Numbered from the stretch's first letter, positions 37,733-46,180 are shown. The stretch: 64,000 nt of DNA from Pelagivirga sediminicola (GCF_003072125.1 NZ_QCYH01000005.1:62001-126000), one strand, 5' to 3'. The notes: generated by a model not told the origin, from the letters alone. A program made the numbers and translations.

Positions 37733-38554
37733 ATGTTTCAACAGACCAAGCCGAAATCGACGCTGCAGACGGCGGTGTCCATACTGGAGCTGATCTATCA
37801 TGCCACCGTGCGCGATGTGCGCAAGGCGCATGGCAATGCGCTGATGGCGATCGGCCTGAACATTCTGCAGACGATGGTCTTCCTGGCGACATTCTATGTC
37901 ATGTTCTCGGTGCTTGGGCTGCGCGGTGCGGCGCTGCGCGGGGATTTCGTGCTCTATCTCATGTCGGGGATTTTCCTCTTCCTGACCCATGTCAAGACGC
38001 TTGGCGCCGTCGTGGGCGCCGAGGGGCCATCCTCGGCGATGATGAAGCACGCGCCGATGAACACCGCGATCTCGATCAGCTCGGCCGCGCTGGGCGCGCT
38101 TTATGTGCAGGTGTTCACGATGGCGCTGATCCTGTTCGCCTACCACGTTGCCGTGAACCCCTTCGAGGTGGAGTATCCGTTTCCCGCCATTGGAATGCTG
38201 CTGCTGTCATGGTTCACCGGCGCGGCCATCGGGCTGGTCCTGTTGTCGATCAAGCCGTGGTTTCCAACCTTTGTCGCCACCTTCGCCACCGTCTATCAGC
38301 GGGCCAACATGATCGCCTCGGGCAAGATGTTCGTGGCCAACATGCTGCCGACCTACATGCTCAGGATGTTCGACTGGAATCCGCTGTTTCATACCATCGA
38401 CCAAGCGCGCGGCTTTGTCTTTGTGAACTACTCGCCGCACAATTCCAGCGTGACCTATCCGATCATCATCGCGGTCACGCTGACCATGATCGGCCTCATG
38501 GGCGAATTCTATACGCGCCGACACGCGTCGACCAGCTGGGACGCGCGCCGCTGA
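37733..38554 (+). CDS. ABC-2 type polysaccharide export permease
   Basis: A 273-residue membrane protein with about six hydrophobic segments, of the ABC-2/KpsM-RfbA permease group that exports capsule or O-antigen chains across the inner membrane. Typical features are the amphipathic N-terminus (ELIYHATVRDVRKAHGNALMAIG) and the C-terminal MLPTYMLRMFDWNPLFHTIDQARGF-type block before the last segments. The ATG at 37733 was chosen; a longer in-frame start at 37598 overlaps cysQ. Its ATPase partner (KpsT-like) is not adjacent. The neighbouring glycosyltransferase genes support a polysaccharide substrate. Confidence 0.85.
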   Translation: MFQQTKPKSTLQTAVSILELIYHATVRDVRKAHGNALMAIGLNILQTMVFLATFYVMFSVLGLRGAALRGDFVLYLMSGIFLFLTHVKTLGAVVGAEGPSSAMMKHAPMNTAISISSAALGALYVQVFTMALILFAYHVAVNPFEVEYPFPAIGMLLLSWFTGAAIGLVLLSIKPWFPTFVATFATVYQRANMIASGKMFVANMLPTYMLRMFDWNPLFHTIDQARGFVFVNYSPHNSSVTYPIIIAVTLTMIGLMGEFYTRRHASTSWDARR

Positions 38555-38666
38555 CGCGCGTCGGCCTGCGCGCCCGGCATCGTGACAGGGGCTTGCGCGG
38601 GGATGTATTGCAATATCTCCGGCCAGCAGGCAGAACGGCCCTTCACCGATCGCGGAGCCATGACCG

Positions 38667-39020
38667 ATGACGATTTCCCCGCTAGCGCGCCGTCATATCC
38701 CCTGGGCCTGGGGTGCCACCGCGACGCTCGCGCTGATCCTGTGCGCCCTGACGCTCTATCCCGCGGCATCCAAGGCGGGCGTTTCGGGCCTGGACAAGCT
38801 GTATCATTTCATCGGCTTCGGGGCGCTGGCGCTGCCGCTCTGTCTTGCCTATCCGCGCCGCGCCTGGGCGGTGGTCCTTGGCGTCACCGCCTTCGGCGGT
38901 GCGATCGAGCTGATTCAGCCCTATGTCGGGCGGGGGGCGGAATGGGCGGATCTTCTGGCCGATGCGCTCGGCGCGCTGTCTGCCGCCGGTCTGGCGCGCG
39001 TCCTGTCGCGCCGCCGATAG
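38667..39020 (+). CDS. VanZ-like family protein
   Basis: A 117-residue membrane protein with about four hydrophobic segments. The VanZ-like signature is DKLYHFIGFGALALPL in the second segment, then FGGAIELIQPYVGRGAEWADLLADALG with the conserved acidic residues. The molecular role is not established for most members. The start at 38667 follows GGAG by 11 nt. It ends immediately against the convergent pncA: the stop codons are adjacent with no spacer. Confidence 0.85.
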   Translation: MTISPLARRHIPWAWGATATLALILCALTLYPAASKAGVSGLDKLYHFIGFGALALPLCLAYPRRAWAVVLGVTAFGGAIELIQPYVGRGAEWADLLADALGALSAAGLARVLSRRR

Positions 39021-39617
39021 TCAGATCAGCGCCGCGCCCGCCGCCCGCATCCCCGCCAGCGCCGCATCCATCGACCCGTTGGTGTCGATCCCCCGGCACA
39101 GCGCCATCTCCACGCGCACGCCATAGCCCAGCCCGGCGGCATCCACCGCCGAGAAGTTGACGCAGAAATCCAGCGCCAGCCCGACCATCGTCAGCGCCGT
39201 TATGCCGCGCGTCTGCAAATATCCGTGCAGCCCCGTCGGTGTCCGGCGGTCGTTCTCGAAAAAGGCCGAGTAGCTGTCGAGCGCCGGGTTGAACCCCTTG
39301 CGGATGATCAGGTCGGCCCGGTCGGTCGCCAGATCCTTGTGAAACTCGGCGCCTCGCGTGCCTTGCACGCAATGGTCCGGCCACAGGACCTGCGGGCCAT
39401 AGGGCATGTCGATCACGTCCATGGGCTTGGCGCCCGCATGGCTCGACGCGAAGGACGCGTGATGCGCCGGGTGCCAGTCCTGCGTCAGGATGACGGCGCC
39501 GAAATCATCCATCCGCGCATTGATCCCCTCGATCAGGTCATCCCCGCCCGGTACGCCCAGCGCGCCGCCGGGGCAAAAATCATTCTGCATGTCGATCACG
39601 ATCAGCGCATGTGTCAT
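39021..39617 (-). CDS. pncA: Nicotinamidase/isochorismatase family protein
   Basis: A 198-residue nicotinamidase, which converts nicotinamide to nicotinate for NAD salvage. The catalytic triad is D9 (VIDMQNDF), K107 (IIRKGFN) and C152 (LALDFCVNFSA). The metal site is D47-x-H49 and H53 (DWHPAHHASF). FCPGGALGVPGGD is typical of PncA, and the length is normal. It is transcribed on its own, convergent with the VanZ-like gene and divergent from trhO. Confidence 0.95.
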   Translation of the reverse strand: MTHALIVIDMQNDFCPGGALGVPGGDDLIEGINARMDDFGAVILTQDWHPAHHASFASSHAGAKPMDVIDMPYGPQVLWPDHCVQGTRGAEFHKDLATDRADLIIRKGFNPALDSYSAFFENDRRTPTGLHGYLQTRGITALTMVGLALDFCVNFSAVDAAGLGYGVRVEMALCRGIDTNGSMDAALAGMRAAGAALI

Positions 39618-39715
39618 TCGGGCCTCCCTTGCCGTGCCATACCACCCGTAGGCAGGCGCCGCGCCTGCGTCAACAGCCCTTGCCGGACACGCGCGATGGG
39701 CCTAAACCCGCGCGC

Positions 39716-40630
39716 ATGTATACGATCGCCGCCCTCTATCACTTTGCCCCGCTCGCCGATCCGGCCGCGCTGCAACCGCCGCTTCTGTCGCTGTGCCGCG
39801 CCGAAGGGATCACCGGATCGCTTCTTTTGGCAAGCGAAGGCGTGAACGGCACGGTCGCGGGCAGCCGCAAGGGGATCGACGCCGTGCTGGCCCATCTGCG
39901 CGCCTGGCCCGGCTGCGCCGATCTGGAGCACAAGGAAAGCACCAGCAGCATCCAGCCCTTCGGCCGCCTGAAGGTGCGCCTGAAATCCGAAATCGTGACC
40001 ATGGGCCAGCCCGGCGTGGACCCGCGCGCGCGGGCGGGACATTATGTCGCCCCGGCGGACTGGAATGAGTTGATCGCGCAGCCCGACGTCGCCGTCATCG
40101 ACACGCGCAACGATTACGAGGTCGCCATCGGCACGTTCGAAGGCGCCATAGATCCCGAAACCGCCAGTTTCCGCGAATTTCCCGCATGGTGGGAGGCCAA
40201 CAAGGCCCGCTTTCACAACAAGCGCATCGCGATGTTCTGCACCGGCGGCATCCGCTGCGAAAAATCGACGAACTACCTGCTGGGGCAGGGCGTCGAGGAG
40301 GTCTATCACCTCAAGGGCGGCATCCTGAAATATCTTGAGGAGGTGCCGCAGGAAAACAGCACCTGGCACGGCGAATGCTTTGTCTTTGACGGGCGCGTAT
40401 CGGTCGGGCACGGCCTGGTCGAGGGGCCTCATCAGCTGTGCCATGCATGCCGCCGCCCCATCCTGCCCGCAGACATGGCGCGGCCCGAGTTTGAACAGGG
40501 CGTCGCCTGCCACCAGTGCACCGGTGAGACCAGCGACGCCGACAAGGCGCGGTTCCGCGAGCGCCAGAAGCAGATCGCCCTCGCAGAGGCGCGCGGCGAG
40601 CGGCACATGCAGAATATCCCCGGCGACTGA
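39716..40630 (+). CDS. trhO: tRNA uridine(34) hydroxylase TrhO (rhodanese domain)
   Basis: A 304-residue protein that hydroxylates U34 of certain tRNAs in an oxygen-dependent step toward mo5U/cmo5U. An N-terminal acylphosphatase-like domain (about 1-95, LLLASEGVNGTVAGSRKGID) precedes a rhodanese domain (about 115-215) with the active cysteine in MFCTGGIRCEKST (C175 and C181). A C-terminal cysteine-rich segment (CHACRRP, then CHQC) suggests a metal site. The ATG at 39716 gives the family length; an extension to 39611 overlaps pncA. Confidence 0.94.
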   Translation: MYTIAALYHFAPLADPAALQPPLLSLCRAEGITGSLLLASEGVNGTVAGSRKGIDAVLAHLRAWPGCADLEHKESTSSIQPFGRLKVRLKSEIVTMGQPGVDPRARAGHYVAPADWNELIAQPDVAVIDTRNDYEVAIGTFEGAIDPETASFREFPAWWEANKARFHNKRIAMFCTGGIRCEKSTNYLLGQGVEEVYHLKGGILKYLEEVPQENSTWHGECFVFDGRVSVGHGLVEGPHQLCHACRRPILPADMARPEFEQGVACHQCTGETSDADKARFRERQKQIALAEARGERHMQNIPGD

Positions 40631-40769
40631 TCCGCGCGCCTGCGCAGACTGATCTGTTCATGAATAGCAGAAAACCCGGCTAAGGCTGCATGCGCTGCGG
40701 CGGCCTGTCTGCATAACTGTAGGGGTAGGGTGCTCCCGTCATCTTTCCAGCGGAAGGGAAAGGATTTTA

Positions 40770-40807
40770 GCGGCGACCCCTAAGGGAGGAGGAACAGGGG
40801 CCGCCGC
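40770..40807 (-). ncRNA. CcsR/cuckoo-like RNA hairpin 2 downstream of the DUF1127 gene
   Basis: On the minus strand a 12-bp stem (GCGGCGGCCCCT with AGGGGTCGCCGC) closes a 14-nt loop containing CCTCCTCCC, the anti-Shine-Dalgarno-like motif of the CcsR/cuckoo RNAs. The seventh pair is G-U on this strand but an A-C mismatch on the plus strand, which favours the minus strand as the functional one. Transcription would read in from the DUF1127 gene. Confidence 0.6.
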
Positions 40808-40811
40808 CAGG

Positions 40812-40844
40812 TCGGATATCTACAGGGAGGAGAAAGATATCCGA
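40812..40844 (-). ncRNA. CcsR/cuckoo-like RNA hairpin 1 downstream of the DUF1127 gene
   Basis: A perfect 9-bp stem, TCGGATATC with GATATCCGA, closes a 15-nt loop that reads TTTCTCCTCCCTGTA on the minus strand. The loop exposes CUCCUCCC. It lies 41 bp past the DUF1127 stop and 4 bp before the second hairpin. In Rhodobacter sphaeroides the CcsR RNAs are arranged the same way behind a DUF1127 gene (ccaF1). Confidence 0.6.
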
Positions 40845-40885
40845 ATTCGTGCTGCCCGCCGCCGCGATGGGGCGGGCGAAACTCG

Positions 40886-41113
40886 TCAGCCGCGCTGGCG
40901 CGTGCCGTAGACGGCCTGCCATGCGTCGCTGTGCACCGAGTGACGGCTCAGGCCCAGATCGGCCAGCTCGTGATCGGACAGTTGCGACAGCGCATTGACT
41001 GTCTTGCGGTAGGAACGGCGCTGGGCCAGACGGGCCTTGACGTCGCCTAGGGCGGACATCAGCGTCTGGATCGGTGTAGCGCGGCCTGTTTGTGCGTGGG
41101 ATGCATAGCTCAT
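40886..41113 (-). CDS. DUF1127 domain protein (CcaF1-like)
   Basis: A 75-residue protein whose C-terminal half is a DUF1127 domain: rich in Arg, with [30 protein letters not shown]. In Rhodobacter sphaeroides a DUF1127 protein, CcaF1, is encoded just upstream of the CcsR stress RNAs and influences RNA turnover. The two hairpins downstream here support the same assignment, although homology was judged only from the domain and the layout. GAGGT lies about 7 nt before the ATG. Stress induction by heat-shock sigma factors would be expected, but I cannot point to a convincing promoter. Confidence 0.85.
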   Translation of the reverse strand: MSYASHAQTGRATPIQTLMSALGDVKARLAQRRSYRKTVNALSQLSDHELADLGLSRHSVHSDAWQAVYGTRQRG

Positions 41114-41210
41114 CGTATCGACCTCATTTACATCGGCGCCGCCTTGACTGCTGTATTGCGTCTGCAGGATGCACCGGTTTTCGTTTCTGAGGCTTACATA
41201 CGCCTTTGCT

Positions 41211-41258
41211 GCATTTGCACAACGGCCGCAAAGGCAATGCTGCTATGCGGCATTTGCA
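41211..41258. promoter_or_regulatory. Direct repeat GCATTTGCA in the DUF1127/apbC divergent spacer
   Basis: GCATTTGCA occurs at 41211-41219 and again at 41250-41258, in the same orientation and 39 bp apart, inside the 264-bp divergent spacer. The flanks are also alike on the minus strand (GCAGCAAAG and GCCGCATAG follow). The copies could be sites for one regulator acting on both genes; its identity is unknown. Confidence 0.35.
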
Positions 41259-41377
41259 TACGTAGTGCTGACCTATGGTCACCTTCAACGCCCGGTTTCC
41301 TCTGCTTTTTTCGGTTCGGCCTTGCCCTTCGGTCAAAAATTGCCACGTATGGGCAGAGCATGCAGGAAAGGGACGAC

Positions 41378-42469
41378 ATGACTGTGACGCGCGCGGACGT
41401 AGAGGCCGAGCTGGCCCGTATCCAACTTCCCGATGGCGGCGATCTGATCTCGCGCGACTGGATCCGCGCGCTCAGCGTCGAGGGCGGCGAGGTGCGTTTC
41501 GTGATCGAGGCGCCCAGCCCCGAAATCGCCCGCAAGGCCGAGCCTGTGCGCGCCGCGGCCGAGCGGGCCGTTGCCGCGCTGAGCGGTGTCAGCCGCGTCA
41601 GCGCCGCGCTGACGGCGCATGGCCCCGCCGCCAAGGCGCCGCCGCAGCGATCGCAGTCCGAGCCGCCCAGCCTCAAGATCGGCGGCCATCCCAAGCCGCA
41701 GCAAGGCACGATGAAGCCCGCCAGCGTCAAGTCGATCATCGCGATCGGATCAGGCAAGGGCGGGGTCGGCAAATCCACCGTCTCCTCCAACCTTGCCGTT
41801 GCGCTGGCGCGCGAGGGCAAGCGCGTGGGCCTTCTGGACGCCGACATTTACGGCCCCAGCCAGCCGCGCATGATGGGCGTCTCCAAGCGTCCGGCCAGCC
41901 CCGATGGCAAGATCATCGAGCCGCTGCAAGCGCATGGCGTGACGATGATGTCCATCGGTCTCATGCTGGACCCCGCCAAGGCCGTGATCTGGCGCGGTCC
42001 CATGTTGATGGGCGCGCTTCAGCAGATGATAAGCCAGGTCAACTGGGGCGAGCTGGATGTGCTGATCGTCGATCTGCCCCCCGGCACCGGCGATGTGCAG
42101 CTGACCCTGTGCCAAAGGGCCGAGCCGTCGGGCGCGATCATCGTGTCCACCCCGCAGGACGTGGCCCTTCTGGATGCGCGCAAGGCGATGGACATGTTCA
42201 ACACGCTGAAAACGCCGATCCTTGGCATGATCGAAAACATGTCGACCTATGTGTGCCCCGAATGCGGGCACGAGGCGCAGATCTTCGGCCATGGCGGTGT
42301 GGCGGCCGAGGCCGAAAAGCTGGGCGTTCCGTTTCTGGGCGGTCTGCCCATCGATCTGGACACGCGGCTGGCCGGGGATGCCGGAACACCCATCGCCGCC
42401 GGTGACGGCCCCGCCGCCGAAGCCTATGCCGCGATGGCCCGGCGTCTCATCGAGGGTGGCATCGTCTGA
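41378..42469 (+). CDS. apbC: Mrp/ApbC family iron-sulfur cluster carrier ATPase
   Basis: A 363-residue P-loop protein that carries and delivers Fe-S clusters. An N-terminal MIP18-like domain (about 1-95, [21 protein letters not shown]) precedes the ATPase domain with the deviant Walker [17 protein letters not shown] (about 125-135), [14 protein letters not shown], and [13 protein letters not shown]. The cluster-bridging CPEC motif is near residues 293-296. The ATG at 41378 has AGGAAAGG upstream; another at 41360 is possible. It is divergent from the DUF1127 gene. Confidence 0.95.
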   Translation: MTVTRADVEAELARIQLPDGGDLISRDWIRALSVEGGEVRFVIEAPSPEIARKAEPVRAAAERAVAALSGVSRVSAALTAHGPAAKAPPQRSQSEPPSLKIGGHPKPQQGTMKPASVKSIIAIGSGKGGVGKSTVSSNLAVALAREGKRVGLLDADIYGPSQPRMMGVSKRPASPDGKIIEPLQAHGVTMMSIGLMLDPAKAVIWRGPMLMGALQQMISQVNWGELDVLIVDLPPGTGDVQLTLCQRAEPSGAIIVSTPQDVALLDARKAMDMFNTLKTPILGMIENMSTYVCPECGHEAQIFGHGGVAAEAEKLGVPFLGGLPIDLDTRLAGDAGTPIAAGDGPAAEAYAAMARRLIEGGIV

Positions 42470-42525
42470 CGATCGGATTACCTGTCCTGCGGGCGCGGAT
42501 GCCCCGCAGCTGAAGGAGCCACCCC

Positions 42526-42927
42526 ATGACCGTTCTGATCCTGTATGTCGTCACCCTGATCGCGTTTCTGGGGATCGACTATCTTGGCCTCAGCTATCTG
42601 ATAAAGCCGACATTCGAGCAGCATATCGGCCCGCTGCTGACGGACAGCCCGCGCATGGGGCCGGCGGTGATCTTCTATGCGTTCTATGTCGGCGTGCTCC
42701 TGTGGTTCGTCAGCTGGCCGGCGCTGGAGCAGGGCAAATCGCTGGCATGGGTGTTCGGCTCGGGCGTGCTGATCGGGGCGATGGCCTATGGCACCTACGA
42801 GTTCACCAACCTTGCCACGCTCAAGGACTGGACATGGCGCATGGTGGCGACCGATTTCACCTGGGGCAGCCTTCTGACCGGGGTGTCGGCGACGGTCGGC
42901 GTGGCGGTCGCCCGCGCGATCGGCTAG
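42526..42927 (+). CDS. DUF2177 family membrane protein
   Basis: A 133-residue protein with four hydrophobic segments, matching DUF2177 in size and pattern: an N-terminal YVVTLIAFLGIDYLGLSYL, the FYAFYVGVLLWFV segment, GAMAYGTYEFTNLATLKDW and a final VATDFTWGSLLTG helix. Function is unknown. GAAGGAG stands upstream of the ATG. It follows apbC by 56 bp, a gap that contains a 7-bp GC hairpin (CTGCGGG/CCCGCAG, 42487-42509), and may be cotranscribed with it. Confidence 0.85.
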   Translation: MTVLILYVVTLIAFLGIDYLGLSYLIKPTFEQHIGPLLTDSPRMGPAVIFYAFYVGVLLWFVSWPALEQGKSLAWVFGSGVLIGAMAYGTYEFTNLATLKDWTWRMVATDFTWGSLLTGVSATVGVAVARAIG

Positions 42928-42947
42928 CCAAGGGCCGCAAGACAGGC

Positions 42948-43463
42948 TCAGGCGTCGAGCCGCTCCACCGCGACCAGTCCCAGCTTGCGCGCGGAGGTCA
43001 GCGACAGGATGCCGCTGTCCAGCCCGTCGGGCTGCTGATAGCGGCGGATGGCGGCGCGCGTCCGCGTGTCCATCTCACCGGTGATCGCACCGCGATAGAA
43101 CTCGCGCGCCTGCAATGCGCGTTGCAGAGAGCTGACGAAATCCGGCGTCAGATCCGCGGGGCAAGGTGTTTCAAACCACGTCAACTTGCGCTCCTGCACG
43201 ATGGCCTGATGCGTTTCGGTCCGGTAGATCCCCGTTGCGGCGTCGCTGCCCGGCTGCACATCTGCCGGCTGCACCAGCACCTGATCGGTCACCGTCTGGA
43301 TCACTGCGGGCGTGACGCGCTTGCCCCAGCACGTGCCGGGTGCGGCGCCGGGCGGCGCCTCGGCCAGGGTCTGGGCCAGATCCGGCTCGCCCGCATCGGG
43401 CCGCGCCGCGTCACATGCTGCCAGCGCGATGATGGCCAACGTGGATAGGGTGCGGGATATCAC
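42948..43463 (-). CDS. Small lipoprotein with peptidoglycan-binding-like domain
   Basis: About 171 residues. A lipoprotein signal (ISRTLSTLAIIALAAC) ends in a lipobox cysteine, and the C-terminus (about 105-165) resembles a PG_binding_1 domain: VSSLQRALQAREFYRGAITGEMDTRTRAAIRRYQ. It is likely anchored in the outer membrane and bound to the cell wall. I favour the GTG at 43463 because it puts the signal at the N-terminus, with GAGG about 10 nt upstream. An ATG at 43523 would prefix 20 unlikely residues. It is convergent with the DUF2177 gene. Confidence 0.75.
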   Translation of the reverse strand: MISRTLSTLAIIALAACDAARPDAGEPDLAQTLAEAPPGAAPGTCWGKRVTPAVIQTVTDQVLVQPADVQPGSDAATGIYRTETHQAIVQERKLTWFETPCPADLTPDFVSSLQRALQAREFYRGAITGEMDTRTRAAIRRYQQPDGLDSGILSLTSARKLGLVAVERLDA

Positions 43464-43565
43464 GGGTGAGTGCCTCGAAAGCGGTCTGGTGCCGGGTTGC
43501 CCCGACGATACCCGGTTTCGCACCGGCAGGAAAGCGGTGCAGGCCGCGCGGCGCAGGCGTCATGC

Positions 43566-43597
43566 AAAAGCGCCCGAAATATGACTTTCGGGCGCTT
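43566..43597 (-). terminator. Intrinsic terminator of degP
   Basis: AAGCGCCCGAAA (43568-43579) and TTTCGGGCGCTT (43586-43597) form a perfect 12-bp stem with a 6-nt loop. On the minus strand, the direction of degP, it is followed by TTTTGC. It lies 26 bp after the degP stop. Confidence 0.9.
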
Positions 43598-43622
43598 CCA
43601 TCCTTGGCGAAGGGGCGGTTGA

Positions 43623-45116
43623 TTATTCGTCGTCCCCGATCAGTTTGACCGCAACGAACGTGTACCCGCCGCCGCGATAGACCCGCAGCAGCAGCGGCGT
43701 CTCCTTGTCCGCCGCTTCGGCGACAGCGCCGCGCAGCGCCTCCAGATCGCTCACATCCTCGCCCGCTGCGGCCGTGATCACGTCGCCCGGGCGCAGCCCT
43801 GCCTTGGCCGCCGCGCTGTCGGGCTGCACGCCGGTGATGGCGATACCGCTCAGCTCTTCGGGCAGGCCGAGGCGCGCGCGCAGCGACGCATCCAGCGGCG
43901 CAATCGCGACGCCCAGCTGCGGCGTTCCCGGCGCGGCCGGATCGGCGCCGTCTTCGGCTTCGGCCAGGCTGTAGCTGGGATGCAGGCCAATCTCGACGCT
44001 CAGCTCCTCGGTCTTGCCGTCCCGCAGAACCGTCAGCGGCACCGATGTGCCAACCTCCAGATCGGCCACCGCCAGCGACAGCGCGCGCGGCCCGTCAACC
44101 GGGGCGCCGTCCATGTCCACGATGACGTCTCCGGGCGCCAGACCGGCCTTTTCGGCGGGGCTGTCGCGGGTGACGGAGGTCACGAGCGCGCCGTCGGTCC
44201 CGTCTATCTCAAGCGCGCTGGCGATATCCTCGCTCACCGGCTGAATGCCGACGCCAAGCCAGCCACGCTCAACCGCGCCGTCATCCTGCAGGTCCGCAAC
44301 GATGCGCTGCGCGACCGCGGACGGCACGGCGAATCCGATGCCGACACTGCCGCCCGACGGCGATACGATGGCCGTGTTCACGCCCACCACGTCGCCCGCG
44401 GCGTTGAAAAGAGGCCCGCCCGAATTGCCGCGGTTGATCGCCGCGTCGGTCTGCAGGAAGTCGTCATAGGGGCCGGCATTGATGTTGCGCGAGCGCGCCG
44501 AAAGGATGCCCGCCGTGACGGTGCCGCCAAGGCCGAAGGGGTTGCCGATGGCGATGGTCCAGTCGCCGATCTCCAGATCGTCGGACGCGCCCCATTCGAC
44601 ATGCGGCAGTTCCTCGTCGCTCTCGATCTTGAGCAGGGCGATGTCGGTGGCCGGGTCGGTGCCCACCAGCACCGCGTCAAAGCGGCGCTCGTCCTCCAGC
44701 ACGACCTCGATCGCCGAGGCCTGTTCGATCACGTGGTTGTTGGTCACGACATAGCCGTCGCCGCTGATGATGAACCCCGATCCCAGCGCCTGTAACGGGC
44801 CGGATTCGGGCGCCTGCCCGCCGCGCGGCGCGCCGAACAGATCGCCCAGACCGGGCGGAAGCTGCGGCATGGTGCCGCCCTGTGCGCCTTGCGGCTGTGG
44901 CATGGTGGTGATGATGCCGACAACGGCCGGAAGCTTTTCCTTGACGATGCCGGCAAAGCTGACCGGCGCAGCGGCCGTTGCGGCGCTGGACGCGGGCGCC
45001 GTGTCCTGCTGGGCGATGCCGGTCATCGGCACGGCCAGAACAAGGCCGATTGCGGTGGCCGTCGCGATCAGGGGCCGGGCCTGGCGTGAAATGGTGGTTT
45101 TTGAAAATCTGCGCAT
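43623..45116 (-). CDS. degP: Do-family serine endoprotease (DegP/HtrA)
   Basis: A 497-residue periplasmic protease/chaperone for misfolded envelope proteins. It has a signal peptide (about 1-35, ending GIAQQ), a trypsin-like domain with H128 (VTNNHVIE), D158 (ATDIALLKI) and S232 (RGNSGGPLF), and two PDZ domains (about 280-370 and 395-490). A Gly/Pro/Gln-rich loop (about 72-105) replaces the usual LA loop. AAAGGA lies upstream of the ATG. It opens an envelope-stress region, but I see no EcfG-type promoter for degP itself. Confidence 0.95.
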   Translation of the reverse strand: MRRFSKTTISRQARPLIATATAIGLVLAVPMTGIAQQDTAPASSAATAAAPVSFAGIVKEKLPAVVGIITTMPQPQGAQGGTMPQLPPGLGDLFGAPRGGQAPESGPLQALGSGFIISGDGYVVTNNHVIEQASAIEVVLEDERRFDAVLVGTDPATDIALLKIESDEELPHVEWGASDDLEIGDWTIAIGNPFGLGGTVTAGILSARSRNINAGPYDDFLQTDAAINRGNSGGPLFNAAGDVVGVNTAIVSPSGGSVGIGFAVPSAVAQRIVADLQDDGAVERGWLGVGIQPVSEDIASALEIDGTDGALVTSVTRDSPAEKAGLAPGDVIVDMDGAPVDGPRALSLAVADLEVGTSVPLTVLRDGKTEELSVEIGLHPSYSLAEAEDGADPAAPGTPQLGVAIAPLDASLRARLGLPEELSGIAITGVQPDSAAAKAGLRPGDVITAAAGEDVSDLEALRGAVAEAADKETPLLLRVYRGGGYTFVAVKLIGDDE

Positions 45117-45264
45117 AGTCGGGATGTCCTTTGGTGTCAGATTGCGAAAAGGTGGGCAGCCGGCGGGACGGCTTCAACCGCTTCGGCGGGCGCGATCCAT
45201 CACAGTTTCGTCGCAATGACGTGATGCACGGGCCCGCTGCGGCGCCGCGCCGCGCCTGCCCGGC

Positions 45265-45290
45265 GGAACATTGTCGCCTTGTCACGGGTT
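45265..45290 (+). promoter_or_regulatory. EcfG-type general-stress promoter (GGAAC-N17-GGTT)
   Basis: GGAAC at 45265-45269 and GGTT at 45287-45290 are separated by 17 bp, 43 bp upstream of the start at 45334. The alphaproteobacterial EcfG consensus is GGAAC-N16/17-CGTT, so the -10 differs at one base. Confidence 0.65.
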
Positions 45291-45333
45291 GACGCCCTGA
45301 GCCGACAAAACCGCAATCGAAGGAGCCGTTCCA

Positions 45334-45759
45334 ATGGCAGACCCGACATCCGGCAAGAGCCGCGCCGCGCGGCCGACCCCGACCGAGGCAGGCCCCGAGA
45401 TCGAAACACATGACCGCGAGGGCACGATCCAGTCCCATCGCGAGCGCCGCCAGGGCGAGCCTGCGGCCGCGCCGATGGAGACCGACGCCGAAAGCGGCGG
45501 CGCATCGGCGATGGGCAAGACCCCGCCGGGCCGCGCGCCCGACGATCCCGCTGCGCCTTATATGGACGAGGATGGCGGCCTCAAGGACCGCGCGCGCCAC
45601 GAAGTCCGCGCCGGGCCGGGCGACGCCGGTGCGCAGGACGCGCCCGAGGTGCTGCCCAAGACGCCGAAGACGCCCAAATCGGGCGCCGCGCGCATCGTGC
45701 TGTGGTTCATCGTGCCGCTCGCGATCCTCTTTGCGATCTATACGGCCATCGTGCTGTAA
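45334..45759 (+). CDS. Hypothetical tail-anchored membrane protein
   Basis: A 141-residue protein with no recognised domain. Residues 1-115 are hydrophilic and low-complexity, rich in Ala, Pro, Gly, Glu and Arg and probably disordered. A single hydrophobic segment at the very end (AARIVLWFIVPLAILFAIYTAIVL) would anchor it in the membrane with the N-terminal part in the cytoplasm. GAAGGAG stands about 8 nt before the ATG. A GGAAC-N17-GGTT promoter upstream suggests general-stress control. It is convergent with the DUF4112 gene. Confidence 0.75.
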   Translation: MADPTSGKSRAARPTPTEAGPEIETHDREGTIQSHRERRQGEPAAAPMETDAESGGASAMGKTPPGRAPDDPAAPYMDEDGGLKDRARHEVRAGPGDAGAQDAPEVLPKTPKTPKSGAARIVLWFIVPLAILFAIYTAIVL

Positions 45760-45766
45760 CGGAGCG

Positions 45767-46180
45767 TCAGCGACGCTCCAGCTCGCGGCGCAGCAGCCGC
45801 GCGTTTTTGAGATTGGCCTTGTAGCCGATATCGAACAGATCGCCGACCAGCGGGACCATTCCGATGACCAGATCGATCCCGCTGTTTGCGGCCATCCTCA
45901 GCAGGACGCGCCGCCGCGCGCCATGTTGCCAGCCCTTGCCGATGATCCAGGCAGAGGGCGCAAACGCCAGCAGATCACCCACGACCGGCACGATCCCCAC
46001 AATTCCGTCCAGCCCCAGCCGCACGCCTGTCAGCGGGATATGGAACTGCGCATCCATGAGATGCGCCATCCGGTCAATCCGCGCCAGATCGCGCGTCACG
46101 GTTGATTGCGCAGCTTTCTTGCTGGGCCTGTCAGCGCGTGGCACGACCGGGTCCGCGGGACGCGATGATATAGACGGCAT
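45767..46180 (-). CDS. DUF4112 domain membrane protein
   Basis: A 137-residue protein matching DUF4112: a helical RIDRMAHLMDAQFHIPLTGVRLGLDGIVGIVPVVGDLL, then a second similar unit, ANSGIDLVIGMVPLVGDLFDIGYKAN. The repeated GIVPVVGD/GMVPLVGD turns lie in two short membrane segments. Function is unknown. With the ATG at 46180 it overlaps the end of the yqaE gene by 50 bp. A GTG at 46144 would shorten the overlap to 14 bp, so the start is uncertain. Either way it appears coupled to yqaE. Confidence 0.78.
   Translation of the reverse strand: MPSISSRPADPVVPRADRPSKKAAQSTVTRDLARIDRMAHLMDAQFHIPLTGVRLGLDGIVGIVPVVGDLLAFAPSAWIIGKGWQHGARRRVLLRMAANSGIDLVIGMVPLVGDLFDIGYKANLKNARLLRRELERR

Noticed and set aside
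45304..45329. A GGAAC on the minus strand that might be an EcfG promoter for degP
   Set aside because: No CGTT or GGTT is found 16-17 bp downstream; the sequence there is TTTTGTC. The position is also over 180 bp from the degP start.
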